From NCBI RefSeq assembly GCF_025465275.1, contig NZ_JAODNK010000022.1, forward strand, positions 1 through 64,000: 64,000 nt of DNA, given 5' to 3'. Shown here piece after piece: positions 8,163 through 18,164 of the stretch (positions within the stretch are counted from its first letter, which is position 1; each line of letters starts with the position of its first letter). The position numbers and the translations under genes are program-made. The notes under the pieces are model-generated. The model was not told where the DNA came from and ran no database searches. It saw nothing but the letters and a program-made list of their open reading frames with translations. The DNA is from Nocardia sp. (GTDB lineage: Bacteria; Actinomycetota; Actinomycetes; Mycobacteriales; Mycobacteriaceae).

Positions 8163-9676
8163 GTTCCGACCGCATCGTGGGCTTGGATGCGCAGCATATG
8201 GCGCCGCACCTTGCCGGTCGCCGCGCGCGGGAAGTCGTCGACGAATCGGATCTCGGCAGGGCACTTGAAACTGGTCAGCTGCCGTGCGCAATGTTCGTGC
8301 AGCTGCCGGGCCAATGCTGTGCCGCCGTCGCGCTGGGGCAAGGTCGAGACCACGAAAGCGACTGGTACACTACCGAGAACGGGATCGCTGCGGCCGACCA
8401 CCACCGCATCGCGCACGCCCGGATCCGCGAGCAGTACCTCTTCGATCTCACGCGGGTACAGCAGTTCGCCGCCGCGATTGATCACATCGTCACTGCGGCC
8501 GGTCAGGTACACGAATCCGGCGGCATCGATGCGCCCGAGATCGCCGGTATCCATCCAGCCCTGCGCATCGAAGCGCTCGTGCGCGCGACCGCCGCGATAA
8601 CCGCTGATCACCCCGGCGCCTCGAATATGCACGTGCCCGATCTGTTCCGGAGGCAGTACCGCGCCGTCCGGGCCCCGAATCTCGAGCTGAACACCCACCG
8701 GGCGACCGCACGAACCCAGTGGCGTGGGACCGTCCAACGGCGTGGCGGTGATCTGACTCGCCGCCTCGGTCATCCCGTAGCTCTCGACGATCGGCACGCC
8801 GGTGGCTTCGCTGATCCGCTTGCGCACAATGCTGGGCAGCGGCGCGGACGCCGAACGGATGAAACGCAGATCGGTACACGAACTCTCGCTCCCGGTGATA
8901 TCGCCGCTGAGCACCGACAGGATGGCGGGCACCGCATTGAGCCAGGTGATCCGCTTGTTCGCGAGCAGCTCCCAGAACCCGGAGGCATGGAACCGCTGGT
9001 CCAGCACCAGACAGCCACCCGCGGTCAAAGTCGCAAGCAGTGCAACAACTTCGCCGTTGATATGGAACAGCGGCAGGCAGTTGTAGCCACGGTCGTCGTC
9101 GGTGAGCCGATGGTGCCGCACCACCGCGCCCGCGACATGCAGCAACTGGTGTTCGGTGAGATGGACGGCCTTCGGTTCCCCGGTCGAGCCGGAGGTCGAC
9201 AGCAGTACCGAGCCCCGGCGCGCCAGCGATATCGGGCCGGAGCGAACGGGTTCAGCAGTCGGGGAGATGAACAGGGCATCGCAGACCACAGCCAGTTCAG
9301 GTCTGGTGCCGACGACCACGACGGGGCGAACGCCGAGCAGTACCCGCAGCAGTTCTCCGATCGGGGCGCGCGGGTCGACCGGGAGGGCGCAGCGCCCGGA
9401 CGCGATCACCGCTATGAAGACCACGGCGAAGGTCAGCGGGTCGGGTACGTCGACGACCACCACCGCGCCGGGGCCCGCGCCCATGGCGTCGAGGCGTCGA
9501 GTCCACTCCGATACCGCGGTGTGTAATTGCCGGTAGGTGACGGTCCGGCCACTGCGCGCATCCTCGAAAATCGCTCTCGAGGCATGAAGCTCGGCGCGCG
9601 TGGCGATCATCGTCACGAGTGTGTCTGCGTGCGAAGGGTCCTCGGCTGGATCCTGACACTTGGTCACCGCATCCAT
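8159..9676 (-). CDS. AMP-dependent acyl-CoA synthetase/ligase
   Basis: Adenylate-forming enzyme of up to 505 residues that would activate a carboxylic acid as acyl-AMP and then acyl-CoA. It carries the phosphate-binding loop LLSTSGSTGEPKAVHL near residue 165, ESYGMTEA near residue 300, the hinge aspartate region WMDTGDLGRIDAAG and the C-terminal catalytic lysine motif RAATGKVRRHML. It is the first gene of the minus-strand operon that continues with acyltransferase-3, ComA-like and VOC genes. The ATG at 9676 lies directly against its GAGGA box, so the in-frame GTG at 9667 is a credible alternative start. Confidence 0.85.
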   Translation of the reverse strand: MDAVTKCQDPAEDPSHADTLVTMIATRAELHASRAIFEDARSGRTVTYRQLHTAVSEWTRRLDAMGAGPGAVVVVDVPDPLTFAVVFIAVIASGRCALPVDPRAPIGELLRVLLGVRPVVVVGTRPELAVVCDALFISPTAEPVRSGPISLARRGSVLLSTSGSTGEPKAVHLTEHQLLHVAGAVVRHHRLTDDDRGYNCLPLFHINGEVVALLATLTAGGCLVLDQRFHASGFWELLANKRITWLNAVPAILSVLSGDITGSESSCTDLRFIRSASAPLPSIVRKRISEATGVPIVESYGMTEAASQITATPLDGPTPLGSCGRPVGVQLEIRGPDGAVLPPEQIGHVHIRGAGVISGYRGGRAHERFDAQGWMDTGDLGRIDAAGFVYLTGRSDDVINRGGELLYPREIEEVLLADPGVRDAVVVGRSDPVLGSVPVAFVVSTLPQRDGGTALARQLHEHCARQLTSFKCPAEIRFVDDFPRAATGKVRRHMLRIQAHDAVGT

Positions 9677-9768
9677 TCCTCACATGGTCGTCGCCGAACC
9701 TGTGATACCCGTTTCCCGGTTCTGTGAACCTGCTGTGTGCGGTCCGGCGAACCTGCCGTCAACTCGGG

Positions 9769-10575
9769 CTAGGCGGTCGGCCTGCGGACGGCGGGCACCC
9801 GGGCGGGATCGTGCACAAGACCATCGGCACGCAGGTCCGACGCAAGTTGGTCGGCTATCCAGCGATGCCCCGCAGGAGTCGGATGTAACTCGTCCGGCAG
9901 CCGTGGAAAGCGCCAACTCGATACCAGTGGATCGAAGACGTACACGCCCGGATCCGCCGATCGCGCGGCGGACACGATGGCGGAGTCGGTGTCCCACACG
10001 ATTTTCGAGGGGTGGTCACCGGTCGGGAAAACGGTGAGCACGGCGATTGCGGAGGTGGGTGATTCGGCGCGAATGCGTTTGATCAGCTGCACTACACCGG
10101 CCTGCACGCGCGCGCAGGGCTGACCGACGTCATTGTGACCGGACTGGATGATCACCAGCGCGGGCTTCAGATGCGGTAGATCCAGTTTCGTCAGCAGGCG
10201 GTTGAGCGGGCCGAGCGAATGCGCGCCGCCGACGAGGTAGCCGGCGCCGGAATCGGCACTGACCACTGCTCGCCATCCGATCGAGGTCGCGAGCACCTGG
10301 GGCCAGGCCTGGGTGGGTGATGCGGCTCCGGTACCGGCGGAGAACGACGCGCCGACCACCGCGAGCACCGGGAGATTCGCTGCCGCAGCGCTCACCGCGC
10401 GTGGGCCCCCGTGCACGAGGGCGACGACTGCGGGCCGCGAACGCGCGTCCTCGTGGTAGGCCACCACCGATGACAACACTACGGAAACCGACAGAACAGC
10501 GAAACCGGCAGCGAGCCAGCCCATCAGGGTGCGACGCACGCCGACAGTCTGCGGGACGGGGCCGAGCGGGGTCAA
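9769..10575 (-). CDS. Membrane-anchored SGNH/GDSL hydrolase
   Basis: 268-residue protein with one N-terminal hydrophobic segment (about residues 17-40) that likely exports or anchors it. The SGNH blocks are visible: VVGASFSAG carries the nucleophile serine, then a glycine block, QSGHNDV carries the Asn of block III, and DELHPTPAGH carries the Asp and His of block V. It would act outside the membrane on an ester or O-acyl group. It lies 57 bases upstream of a divergence-free neighbour, the minus-strand alpha-galactosidase, without overlap. Confidence 0.78.
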   Translation of the reverse strand: MTPLGPVPQTVGVRRTLMGWLAAGFAVLSVSVVLSSVVAYHEDARSRPAVVALVHGGPRAVSAAAANLPVLAVVGASFSAGTGAASPTQAWPQVLATSIGWRAVVSADSGAGYLVGGAHSLGPLNRLLTKLDLPHLKPALVIIQSGHNDVGQPCARVQAGVVQLIKRIRAESPTSAIAVLTVFPTGDHPSKIVWDTDSAIVSAARSADPGVYVFDPLVSSWRFPRLPDELHPTPAGHRWIADQLASDLRADGLVHDPARVPAVRRPTA

Positions 10576-10632
10576 GGAATACCCAGAAGCTGACGCATTA
10601 TTCGGATTGGCCCGGATTTGTTTCGCGACCGA

Positions 10633-12033
10633 TCAGCAGCGGGTGAGTTTCAGCAGAGCCACGCCGTGCGCGGGGATGTCGTGGCCTGTTACGCGGTCGG
10701 TGGTGGTGCCGCCGGTGTGCGCCCACAGATCGCGTACCTGATAGCACTGCCCGGACTGCAGGCCCAGTGCGGCAAGCGTGGTTTCGACTGTGGTCGTGAT
10801 GCCGCCGCGGTTGATCAGGGCTACCGCGAGCGCGCCGTCGGCCAGTGGTTTGGTCAGGACCCGATCCTCGCCCGGCAGCGGAGTGGCCTGCGCGACGAGT
10901 GCGTCTTGATCGATCGCGATGACCTCGGTGTTGGTCAGCAGCGCACGCGTTTGCTCGCTCATGGTGCGGACATCATTGCCTGCGAGCAGCGGTGCGGCGA
11001 GCATTGCCCACAGCGAAAAATGGGCGCGCTGCTCATCGGGTGTGAGGCCTTCTTGCAGATCACCCAGCTGTGCAATCGCTTCCGGCGTGAGCGGCACGCC
11101 CGAAGCGAGCTGCCGCGACTGGTCCGGGGTGAGCTTGTCCGGCAGGGCGAAGTCGGGAACATTACTGAGCTGGACGCCGAAGAATCGGGCGATCGGGACA
11201 CCGACCACCAGCATGTCCGGATCGTTCCAGTAGCCGGGCCGGCTGCGAACGGCCAGCGGGGCAGCGGCGTGCAGTTGATCGATGATGCCGAGATACGAGC
11301 TGGTCGAGTAGCCGTACGTCTGAACCGTGAAGAAGGTGTTCTGCCACAGCGGAATCAGATCGCCGTTATTGCGGGTCATATCGGCGACCGCGGACCAGTC
11401 GTAGCCGGCATCCGCCGCCGGATTCGCCGAGCTGTGCGGATTGATGCTGTAGATGATGTGCCGCCCACTCGCCCGCAGGGCATCACGCATGGCGGTGAAG
11501 GCGCGCACCTGATCGCCGAGGTCCGCATCATCGCGGCACCAGTCGTACTTCAGGAAGTCCACACCCCACGCCGCGAAGGTGCGGGCATCAGCGACCTCAT
11601 GCCCCAGTGAGGCATTCCGCGTGGTCTGCCCGCAGACCTGGTTGTACGGACTGGAATACAACCCGAGGTACATGCCGCGGTCATGCGCATACTGCGCCAG
11701 CGCGGCGATCCCGCCCGGGAACCGGCCCGGATCGGCTCGCAGATTCCCCTCGGTATCTCGCGTCGGCGCGGCCCACCCCGCATCGAGATTCACATACCGA
11801 TATCCCGCATCCCGCATCCCGGACGCCACCATCGCATCGATGGTCGCCCGAATATTCCTGTCGGACAATGAGATTCCGGAATTCCACGAATTCCACCCCA
11901 TCGGCGGCACCGCCCGGTACGCCACCGCGGGCGCGGCTCGCACGGGCGTCGGAATCACACCCGCATCCGCGCTGAGGGCAGTCGCCATGCACGCGGCCGC
12001 GACCAACGCGATAGCCCGGTCCCGGATACGCAC
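10633..12033 (-). CDS. Secreted GH27 alpha-galactosidase-like glycoside hydrolase
   Basis: Predicted exported alpha-galactosidase of about 466 residues. The GTG at 12033 is chosen over the longer open frame because a GAAGGGA Shine-Dalgarno precedes it and the product then begins VRIRDRAIALVAAACMATALS, a clear signal peptide. The barrel starts at PPMGWNSWN. The nucleophile Asp lies in FLKYDWC, and the acid/base Asp in GYWNDPDML. A C-terminal beta-sandwich domain follows. It is probably used to cleave terminal alpha-galactose from plant or soil glycans. Confidence 0.85.
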   Translation of the reverse strand: MRIRDRAIALVAAACMATALSADAGVIPTPVRAAPAVAYRAVPPMGWNSWNSGISLSDRNIRATIDAMVASGMRDAGYRYVNLDAGWAAPTRDTEGNLRADPGRFPGGIAALAQYAHDRGMYLGLYSSPYNQVCGQTTRNASLGHEVADARTFAAWGVDFLKYDWCRDDADLGDQVRAFTAMRDALRASGRHIIYSINPHSSANPAADAGYDWSAVADMTRNNGDLIPLWQNTFFTVQTYGYSTSSYLGIIDQLHAAAPLAVRSRPGYWNDPDMLVVGVPIARFFGVQLSNVPDFALPDKLTPDQSRQLASGVPLTPEAIAQLGDLQEGLTPDEQRAHFSLWAMLAAPLLAGNDVRTMSEQTRALLTNTEVIAIDQDALVAQATPLPGEDRVLTKPLADGALAVALINRGGITTTVETTLAALGLQSGQCYQVRDLWAHTGGTTTDRVTGHDIPAHGVALLKLTRC

Positions 12034-12388
12034 GCTCGATATTCCCTTCGGTCGTGCAGATCCGGTGTCCCCGGCGGAGGTAGCGTACTGCCACCCGTGC
12101 CGACCGAACATCGGCGCTGGTCAGGCGCGGTGGCGATCAGTAGGCGGCGCGTATCGGCGGTCTGCGAAGTCTTCACACGACCCCTGGCGATCGAGTTGAG
12201 CTCCGTCGTAGTGACCGTTGGGGAGCACGGTAGCGAAGGCGGCCGACGAAGGGTGGGTAGCCGAGACTGCGCTGTTTGGCCGGGGGATCGAACTCGCCGT
12301 TATGCGCGGTGCCCTGTCGGATATGAGTCGATGCCGTAGGTTTGCTGATAGACGGTTCGTACCATGCTTTTGGGCGTGAGGAGGCGCG
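12034..12388. other. Intergenic region between divergent GH27 and NRPS genes, no gene seen
   Basis: The 355 bases hold no reading frame with a credible start and family match. They must contain the promoters of the minus-strand alpha-galactosidase and the plus-strand NRPS. The only firm signal is a GAGGAGG Shine-Dalgarno at 12379-12385 just before the TTG start of the NRPS. Confidence 0.5.
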
Positions 12389-15300
12389 TTGGCGCGGGTC
12401 GGCGGGGACCTGGGTGCGGCGGGAATCGCAGGCGCATCGATGCGTGTTGTGGGTGCCGACTTTTCGCTGTCTGCTACGCAATTGCGGTGGTGGGTGGCGC
12501 AGCAGCTTTATCCGGATGTGCCGAATACCGTGGCTATGTATCTGGAGTTGCGGGGGCCGCTCGAGGTGGGGTTGCTGGGGGAGTGTGCGGGGCGGGCTGC
12601 ACGGGAGTTGCAGTCGCCGTTGGTGCGGTTTCGGGTTGTTGCGGGGTATCCGCGGCAGTATCTGGACTTCGGGGCGTTCGGGCCGGTGGGGTTCGAGGAT
12701 CTGAGCGGCTGTTCCGACCCGAGTGCGGTTGCGCGGGAGGCGATGGATCGCGACTACGGGTCGCCGCTGGATTTGCTTACCGATCGGTTGACGGTGGCCA
12801 CTGTGTTCCGGGTCGGGCCGGACGTCAATCTGCTGTATCTGCGTAGCCATCACATTGTGCTCGATGGCATGGGTGCGGCCGGGGTGCTGCGCCGAACGGC
12901 CGAATTGTATGCCGCTGCAACGGGTTCGCCCATCGGATCGAATGGCGCATCGCGAGGGCCGATGACGATCGCTGAGCTGCTGGAGGAGGAGCGGGCCTAC
13001 TCCGACTCCGCGCGAGCGCAATCCGATGGTGAGTACTGGGTGGAGCAATTGGCGGGGATCGGCGAGCCTGCGCGGTTGGCGGGTGTGCAGCCGGCGGGGC
13101 TGCGACCGCACCGGGTGGGGGCGACATTGCCGACGCAGACCGCGGACCGCCTGACCGTGGTGCGGCAGCGATTCGGGCATATGTTCCCGGAGTTGACGAT
13201 CGCGGCCTTCGGTTGCTATCTGGCCGCGATGACGGGTGCGGACGAGGTGCTGCTGTCATTGCCGGTGGCGGCGCGGCCGAGTGCGGCGCTGCGGCAGTCG
13301 GGTGGATCGGTGTCGAATGTGGTTCCCTTGCGGCTGAGTGGATTCGGCGTTGCCACGGCGGGGAAGATGGTTGCGCAGGTGCGGGCGCGGGTGGTGGGGG
13401 CGCTGCGGCATCAGCGGTACCGGTACGAGGACATGCAGCGTGGGCTCGGCGAAAACCATACTGTGCGAGGTGGTTTCGGGCCTGTGGTGAATATGCTCCG
13501 GTTCGTCGAAACTCCGCGCGTGGGACCGCTCAGTGCGGAGATGCGGCTGCTGGCACTCGGGCCGGTGGAGGATCTGCTGGTCAACGGCTATCAGATCGGG
13601 CCCGACGATCGGTCGATCGTCATCGATATGCAGGCCAACTCGCGGATGTACTCGGCCGAGGCGCTGGCCCGCCATCATCGGCAGTTTCTGGCGTACCTCG
13701 ACGACTTCCTTGCCGACCTGGAGCAGCCGGTGCGCGCCCTGAGCTCGTATCGCGCGCTGCCCGTCGCTTCGGCTGCGCGTACGGACCGATTGCTGCCAGA
13801 TCTGCTGCGCGGGAGGGTGATCGGCAGCGACAGGGTTGCGGTACAGGATGGTGCGCGCACCCGGACCTATCGTGAGCTGGACGAGATGTCGTCGCAGTGG
13901 GCACGCGAACTGATCGAATCAGGTGTGGGACCAGGCGCATTCGTGCTGCTGGCGGTGCCGCGATCGGCCGAATCGGTGCTCGCCGTGTGGGCCGTGGCGA
14001 AGACCGGAGCCGCCTTCGTTCCGGTCGATCCTGCTGATCCGGCACAGCGATTGGCCACCGTCGCAGCCGATTCCGGCGCGCGACGGGGTATGACCGTGAC
14101 CGCCGCACGTGACAGCCTCCCCCCGAGCCCAGGCTGGCTGGTGCTGGACGATCCGGACACCCTCGCGCGGGTCCGTCAGCACTCCGGTGCGCCGATCCAG
14201 GATTCCGAACGGACACGGCCGCTACTCCCCGAGCATCCGGCCTATCTCATCTACACCTCGGGCACGACCGGTACACCGAAGGGCGTGGCGGTCACCCATC
14301 GTGGGCTCGGGCCGCTCACCGACCACATCGTCGAACGCTATGGTGTGGATCAGGATTCACGCATCCTGCACGCACACGCCCCGTCGTTCGACGCGCATCT
14401 ACTGGAGCTGCTGGCCGCTTTCGCGGGTGGAGCCCGGCTGGTCGTCGAACCACCGTCGGTGGTGGCCGGACCCGAATTGGCCGGCCTATTGCAAGGGGCC
14501 GCGATCACCCACTTCCTCACCACCCCGGCGGTACTGGCGACGCTCACTCCCGACCAGGTACCGGGTTTGCGGGTCGTAGTGGTCGGCGGCGAAGCCTGTC
14601 CTGCCGAACTGGTGCGGCGCTGGGCACCGAATCTGGGGTTGTTCAATGGCTACGGACCCACCGAAACCACCGTCATGGCAACACAATCCGAAGCATTGAC
14701 CGCAGACGGTCCGGTGCCGATCGGTGCACCACTGCCCGGGGTCCGGGCGCTGGTCCTGGACGACCGGCTGCGATCCGCCGCGCGCTGTGGAACCGGTGAG
14801 CTGTATCTGGGTGGTCCCGGCGTCGCGGAAGGTTACCGCGGCCGCCCGGGCGCCACGGCCCAGCGTTTTGTCGCGGATCCATTCGGGAAGGGCGAAAGGA
14901 TCTATCGCACAGGTGATCTGGTGCGCTCGGCAGTGGATGGCAGTCTGGAATTCCGCGCCCGGGTCGACGACCAGTTGAGTGTGCGCGGGCGTCGCGCGGA
15001 GCCCGCCGAGGTGGAGGCCGCGCTGACGGCGCTGCCGGAGGTATCGCACGCCGTCGTCACCGCCCACGAGGGTGCCGGCGGAACCCGATTGATCGGCTAT
15101 ATCGTTGCCGTGCAGGGGATTCAGCTGGATCGCTCCGCTCTCACCCGTCGGCTGCGTGAGCTTCTGCCGTCCGCTCTGGTGCCCGCCCAGCTGGTCGAGC
15201 TCGACCAGCTGCCGGTCACCGCGCACGGCAAAATCGATCGCGCCGCACTGCCCGCCCCGGTGCCCGCGCAGCGCCCCTATCGCGCTCCCGAGTCCGATCT

Positions 15301-16321
15301 GGAATGCCTGGTCGCCGACCACTTCACCGCGATCACCGGAGCCGCACGCGCGGGCCTCGACGACGACTTCTTCGAATTGGGCGGCAATTCACTGCTGGGC
15401 GTGGCACTTTCGGCCCAACTCGCCGCCGCCACCGGTCTGCCGGTCACGGTCCGCTGGCTCTACACCGCCCCCACGGTGCGGGAACTCGCCGATCGCCTGG
15501 CCGGTCACGATGGCAGCACCGCGACCGACGACGCCCTGGGCGTAGTACTCGCCCTGCACCGCAACGGATTCCGCGCCCCGCTGTTCTGTGTTCATTCGGC
15601 CGTCCCGCTGGCCTGGTGCTACGCAGGTCTGGCGCGACACCTCATGGACCGTCCCGTGTACGGCTTGCAGGCATTGACTTTGACGGGTGAGCCGCGCTCG
15701 GACGTCACCATCGACGACCTCGCAGACGGATACGTCGCCGAAATCCTCCGCGTACAACCGCACGGCCCCTATCACCTGCTGGGCTGGTCGCTGGGCGGGC
15801 AGATCGCGCACGCCATCGCCGTCCGCCTGCGCGAGCGCGACGCCACCGTCGCGACGCTGGTCATGCTCGACAGCATCGTCTTCCCCGATGACATGCCGCC
15901 GCCACCGGTCCCGCGCATGCGCGATCTGCTCACCCACCTGCTCGGCGACGAACCCGAGGACGGCGATGCGCTGCCGGACCTCACGGCGGACGAGGCTGCC
16001 GACGAATTAGCCGCCGCGGCAGCGTCTTTCGGTACCGGCCTCACAGCCGAGCAGCTCACCCGCCTGCATCGCGGCTACGTCGACGGCGTGCGCCTGTCCC
16101 ACGGCTATCGCCCCGATGTCTTCGACGGTGACCTGCTGTACTTCTCGGCCACCCGCGGTGTCACCGAATCATTCGGGGCGGATATGTGGCGCCCGTACAT
16201 CTCCCGCGCGCTCATCGAGCATCCCGTCGCCGCCACCCACGCCCAGTTGACCAACGCCGACGCCGTCGCGGTCATCGGCCCACTGCTCGCCGCCCATCTC
16301 GCGCGCGAGGACGCCGGATGA
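12389..16321 (+). CDS. Single-module nonribosomal peptide synthetase (C-A-PCP-TE)
   Basis: A 1310-residue NRPS that ends its own chain. Condensation domain: residues about 20-450, with the catalytic HHIVLDG at 154-160. Adenylation domain: about 470-960, with YTSGTTGTPKG at 622 and NGYGPTETT; the pocket positions I can align read roughly D-A-L-L-V-G-G-V-M-K, which I cannot assign to an amino acid. PCP: LGGNSLLG with the phosphopantetheine serine at 1001. Thioesterase: about 1050-1310, nucleophile Ser 1134 in GWSLGG. The TTG at 12389 follows a strong Shine-Dalgarno; ATG 12440 is the alternative. A lone module with an intact C domain needs an upstream donor not encoded here. Confidence 0.92.
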   Translation: MARVGGDLGAAGIAGASMRVVGADFSLSATQLRWWVAQQLYPDVPNTVAMYLELRGPLEVGLLGECAGRAARELQSPLVRFRVVAGYPRQYLDFGAFGPVGFEDLSGCSDPSAVAREAMDRDYGSPLDLLTDRLTVATVFRVGPDVNLLYLRSHHIVLDGMGAAGVLRRTAELYAAATGSPIGSNGASRGPMTIAELLEEERAYSDSARAQSDGEYWVEQLAGIGEPARLAGVQPAGLRPHRVGATLPTQTADRLTVVRQRFGHMFPELTIAAFGCYLAAMTGADEVLLSLPVAARPSAALRQSGGSVSNVVPLRLSGFGVATAGKMVAQVRARVVGALRHQRYRYEDMQRGLGENHTVRGGFGPVVNMLRFVETPRVGPLSAEMRLLALGPVEDLLVNGYQIGPDDRSIVIDMQANSRMYSAEALARHHRQFLAYLDDFLADLEQPVRALSSYRALPVASAARTDRLLPDLLRGRVIGSDRVAVQDGARTRTYRELDEMSSQWARELIESGVGPGAFVLLAVPRSAESVLAVWAVAKTGAAFVPVDPADPAQRLATVAADSGARRGMTVTAARDSLPPSPGWLVLDDPDTLARVRQHSGAPIQDSERTRPLLPEHPAYLIYTSGTTGTPKGVAVTHRGLGPLTDHIVERYGVDQDSRILHAHAPSFDAHLLELLAAFAGGARLVVEPPSVVAGPELAGLLQGAAITHFLTTPAVLATLTPDQVPGLRVVVVGGEACPAELVRRWAPNLGLFNGYGPTETTVMATQSEALTADGPVPIGAPLPGVRALVLDDRLRSAARCGTGELYLGGPGVAEGYRGRPGATAQRFVADPFGKGERIYRTGDLVRSAVDGSLEFRARVDDQLSVRGRRAEPAEVEAALTALPEVSHAVVTAHEGAGGTRLIGYIVAVQGIQLDRSALTRRLRELLPSALVPAQLVELDQLPVTAHGKIDRAALPAPVPAQRPYRAPESDLECLVADHFTAITGAARAGLDDDFFELGGNSLLGVALSAQLAAATGLPVTVRWLYTAPTVRELADRLAGHDGSTATDDALGVVLALHRNGFRAPLFCVHSAVPLAWCYAGLARHLMDRPVYGLQALTLTGEPRSDVTIDDLADGYVAEILRVQPHGPYHLLGWSLGGQIAHAIAVRLRERDATVATLVMLDSIVFPDDMPPPPVPRMRDLLTHLLGDEPEDGDALPDLTADEAADELAAAAASFGTGLTAEQLTRLHRGYVDGVRLSHGYRPDVFDGDLLYFSATRGVTESFGADMWRPYISRALIEHPVAATHAQLTNADAVAVIGPLLAAHLAREDAG

Positions 16322-17001
16322 GCATCGGCGTCAACTGGTGCAATGTGTACGGGGATCCGCAGCGCTGGGAAGGGCAGGGCCCGGCGGCCGCGACGCTGGT
16401 GCGATGGGTGGACGATCACCTGCTGAAACCGCATGCCGGACTGGGCCGTCCGGGCCCGGTGTGCCCGTTCATGCGGCATACGACCACTCGGCAGCTGCTC
16501 TGGGCCGGCGCGGTCGCCGGCACGGACTGGTCGCCGGAGGGCATGCAGGAGGTAATGGACGACGCATTCGAGGTGTACGCGCGACTGCGGCGGGAAAACC
16601 CCATGGACTCCGGGGGTTTGACGCTTGTCACCCTCTTCCCGGAGCTGACCCGCTATGAGCTGATCGATGCCGTGCACCGGGCTCGTAAAACGCAGGTTGT
16701 CGCAGAAGGCTTGATGCTCGGCCAGTTCTATCCGGGCTGCACCGTCCCGGGACTGTGGAACAGCGACTTCCATCCCCTCGATGCCCCGGTACCGATGCTG
16801 GTGCTCCGCCCGATGATGAGCACCGACTTCCCGTTCCTGGTCGCCCGGACCGAGTGGCTCTACGCGTACTTCACGCGATTCGCACCGGACCTGCCGGGCC
16901 GGCTGCGCTGGGCGATTGCCGAGCGAATGCGAGTGGTCGGCCCGGAAGCGAGCGAGATCACCTCACTGCGCATGCATTCCGCAGGCGAACACGCGCGGTG
17001 A
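16318..17001 (+). CDS. Uncharacterised NRPS-coupled protein
   Basis: 227-residue soluble protein whose ATG overlaps the NRPS stop (ATGA), so the two are translationally coupled. I do not firmly recognise the family; the CPFM motif near residue 43 and the overall pattern resemble a domain of unknown function found beside actinobacterial NRPS genes (possibly DUF6875). Conserved-looking features are RPGPVCPFMRHT, SGGLTLVTLFPELT, and the PVPMLVLRPMMSTDFPFLV segment. No signal peptide or membrane helix is present. A tailoring or accessory role for the NRPS product is the natural guess from context. Confidence 0.65.
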   Translation: MSIGVNWCNVYGDPQRWEGQGPAAATLVRWVDDHLLKPHAGLGRPGPVCPFMRHTTTRQLLWAGAVAGTDWSPEGMQEVMDDAFEVYARLRRENPMDSGGLTLVTLFPELTRYELIDAVHRARKTQVVAEGLMLGQFYPGCTVPGLWNSDFHPLDAPVPMLVLRPMMSTDFPFLVARTEWLYAYFTRFAPDLPGRLRWAIAERMRVVGPEASEITSLRMHSAGEHAR

Positions 17002-17039
17002 TGACGGAAAACCGGCCTCTTACGGGGGATACTCCAATA

Positions 17040-18017
17040 ATGCGTCGGCTATCGATTTGCCTTGCCACCCTGACCGCCGTATTAGCTGGACTAATGCCAG
17101 CAGTATCGGCCGCCGATCCTGGTGCCGGTTCGGCGATACTCGACGTCCGCCCACTGGGTGGCAGGCAGTACGAGGTCGACGTCTATTCACCGGCCATGAA
17201 CAGGACGATCCCGGTGTGGATTTCGCACCCGGACGGCCCCGCTCCCGCGCTGTATCTGCTCAATGCCGTCGATGGCGGCGAGACCGGCGGCCCGTGGACG
17301 AATCGCACCGATGCCGCGCAGTTCTTCGCGGACAAGCAGGTCAATGTGATTCAGCCGATCGGCGGTCGCGCCTCCTTCTATACCGACTGGGCGGCCGATG
17401 ATCCGGTGCTCGGCCGCAATAAGTGGTCCACCTTCCTCATCGACGAGTTGCCCGCGGCACTGTCGGGTCGTTTCGGCCTGACCGGCCGCAATGCGGTTGC
17501 GGGAACATCGATGTCGGCAACCTCCGCCCTGGATCTGGCGATCGAAGCGCCCGGCATGTATCAGGCGGTCGGCGCCTTCAGCGGCTGCTCGGGCACCAGT
17601 GACCCGCTCTCTGCCGCCGTCGTACGCTCCGAGCTGCAGCTGTTCGGCGCGAACGCCGACAATATGTGGGGCGGACCCGGCGCCCCGGCCTGGGCGGCGC
17701 ACGATGCGGTGCTCAATGCCGACCGGCTGCGCGGTGTGGCGCTCTACATTTCGGCGGGCAATGGTCTCCCCGGTGTGCACGACACCCTCTCCGACCCGTC
17801 GATCGGCGGCGATGCCGGCCGGTTGGCCGACCGCCTCGCGGTGGGCGGCAGCATGGAATCGGTGGTGCACGGCTGCGCGGCCGCCCTGGCAGGCCGGCTC
17901 GCCTCGCTCGGCATCCCGGCCACCGCGGTCTTCCGCAACGGCACCCATGCCTGGCCCTACTGGCAGGACGACCTGCACGACTCCTGGCCGGTATTCGCCG
18001 CCGCCCTCGGCGTCTAG
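17040..18017 (+). CDS. Exported antigen 85-type esterase/mycolyltransferase-like protein
   Basis: 325-residue alpha/beta hydrolase with the signal peptide MRRLSICLATLTAVLAGLMPAVSA. It shows Ag85/esterase D family marks: ASFYTDW, the nucleophile motif GTSMSATSALDLA, and a C-terminal NGTHAWPYW that carries the catalytic histidine. Such proteins transfer mycolic acids to trehalose or arabinogalactan in the cell wall of Corynebacteriales, which fits a Nocardia-like host. The ATG at 17040 is favoured by the signal peptide and a GGGGGA box 10 bases upstream; ATG 17001 would add 13 residues. Confidence 0.82.
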   Translation: MRRLSICLATLTAVLAGLMPAVSAADPGAGSAILDVRPLGGRQYEVDVYSPAMNRTIPVWISHPDGPAPALYLLNAVDGGETGGPWTNRTDAAQFFADKQVNVIQPIGGRASFYTDWAADDPVLGRNKWSTFLIDELPAALSGRFGLTGRNAVAGTSMSATSALDLAIEAPGMYQAVGAFSGCSGTSDPLSAAVVRSELQLFGANADNMWGGPGAPAWAAHDAVLNADRLRGVALYISAGNGLPGVHDTLSDPSIGGDAGRLADRLAVGGSMESVVHGCAAALAGRLASLGIPATAVFRNGTHAWPYWQDDLHDSWPVFAAALGV

Positions 18018-18164
18018 CCACAGCCGTCCGGGGGTCGCAGGCGGGGATGACGTCGGTCGCTCGTGCGGCTGGAAGGTCGTAGGCTGGTTGATGAAGCAGC
18101 AAGATCATCGATGCCGGGGTGGGCGGTGCGAGCCAACGGACTCCCGGAGGCAACAGGAGGAAGC

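Noticed and set aside
12173-13180. 335-codon minus-strand frame before and inside the NRPS
   Set aside because: Overlaps the condensation domain antisense and is rich in Arg, Pro and His without motifs.
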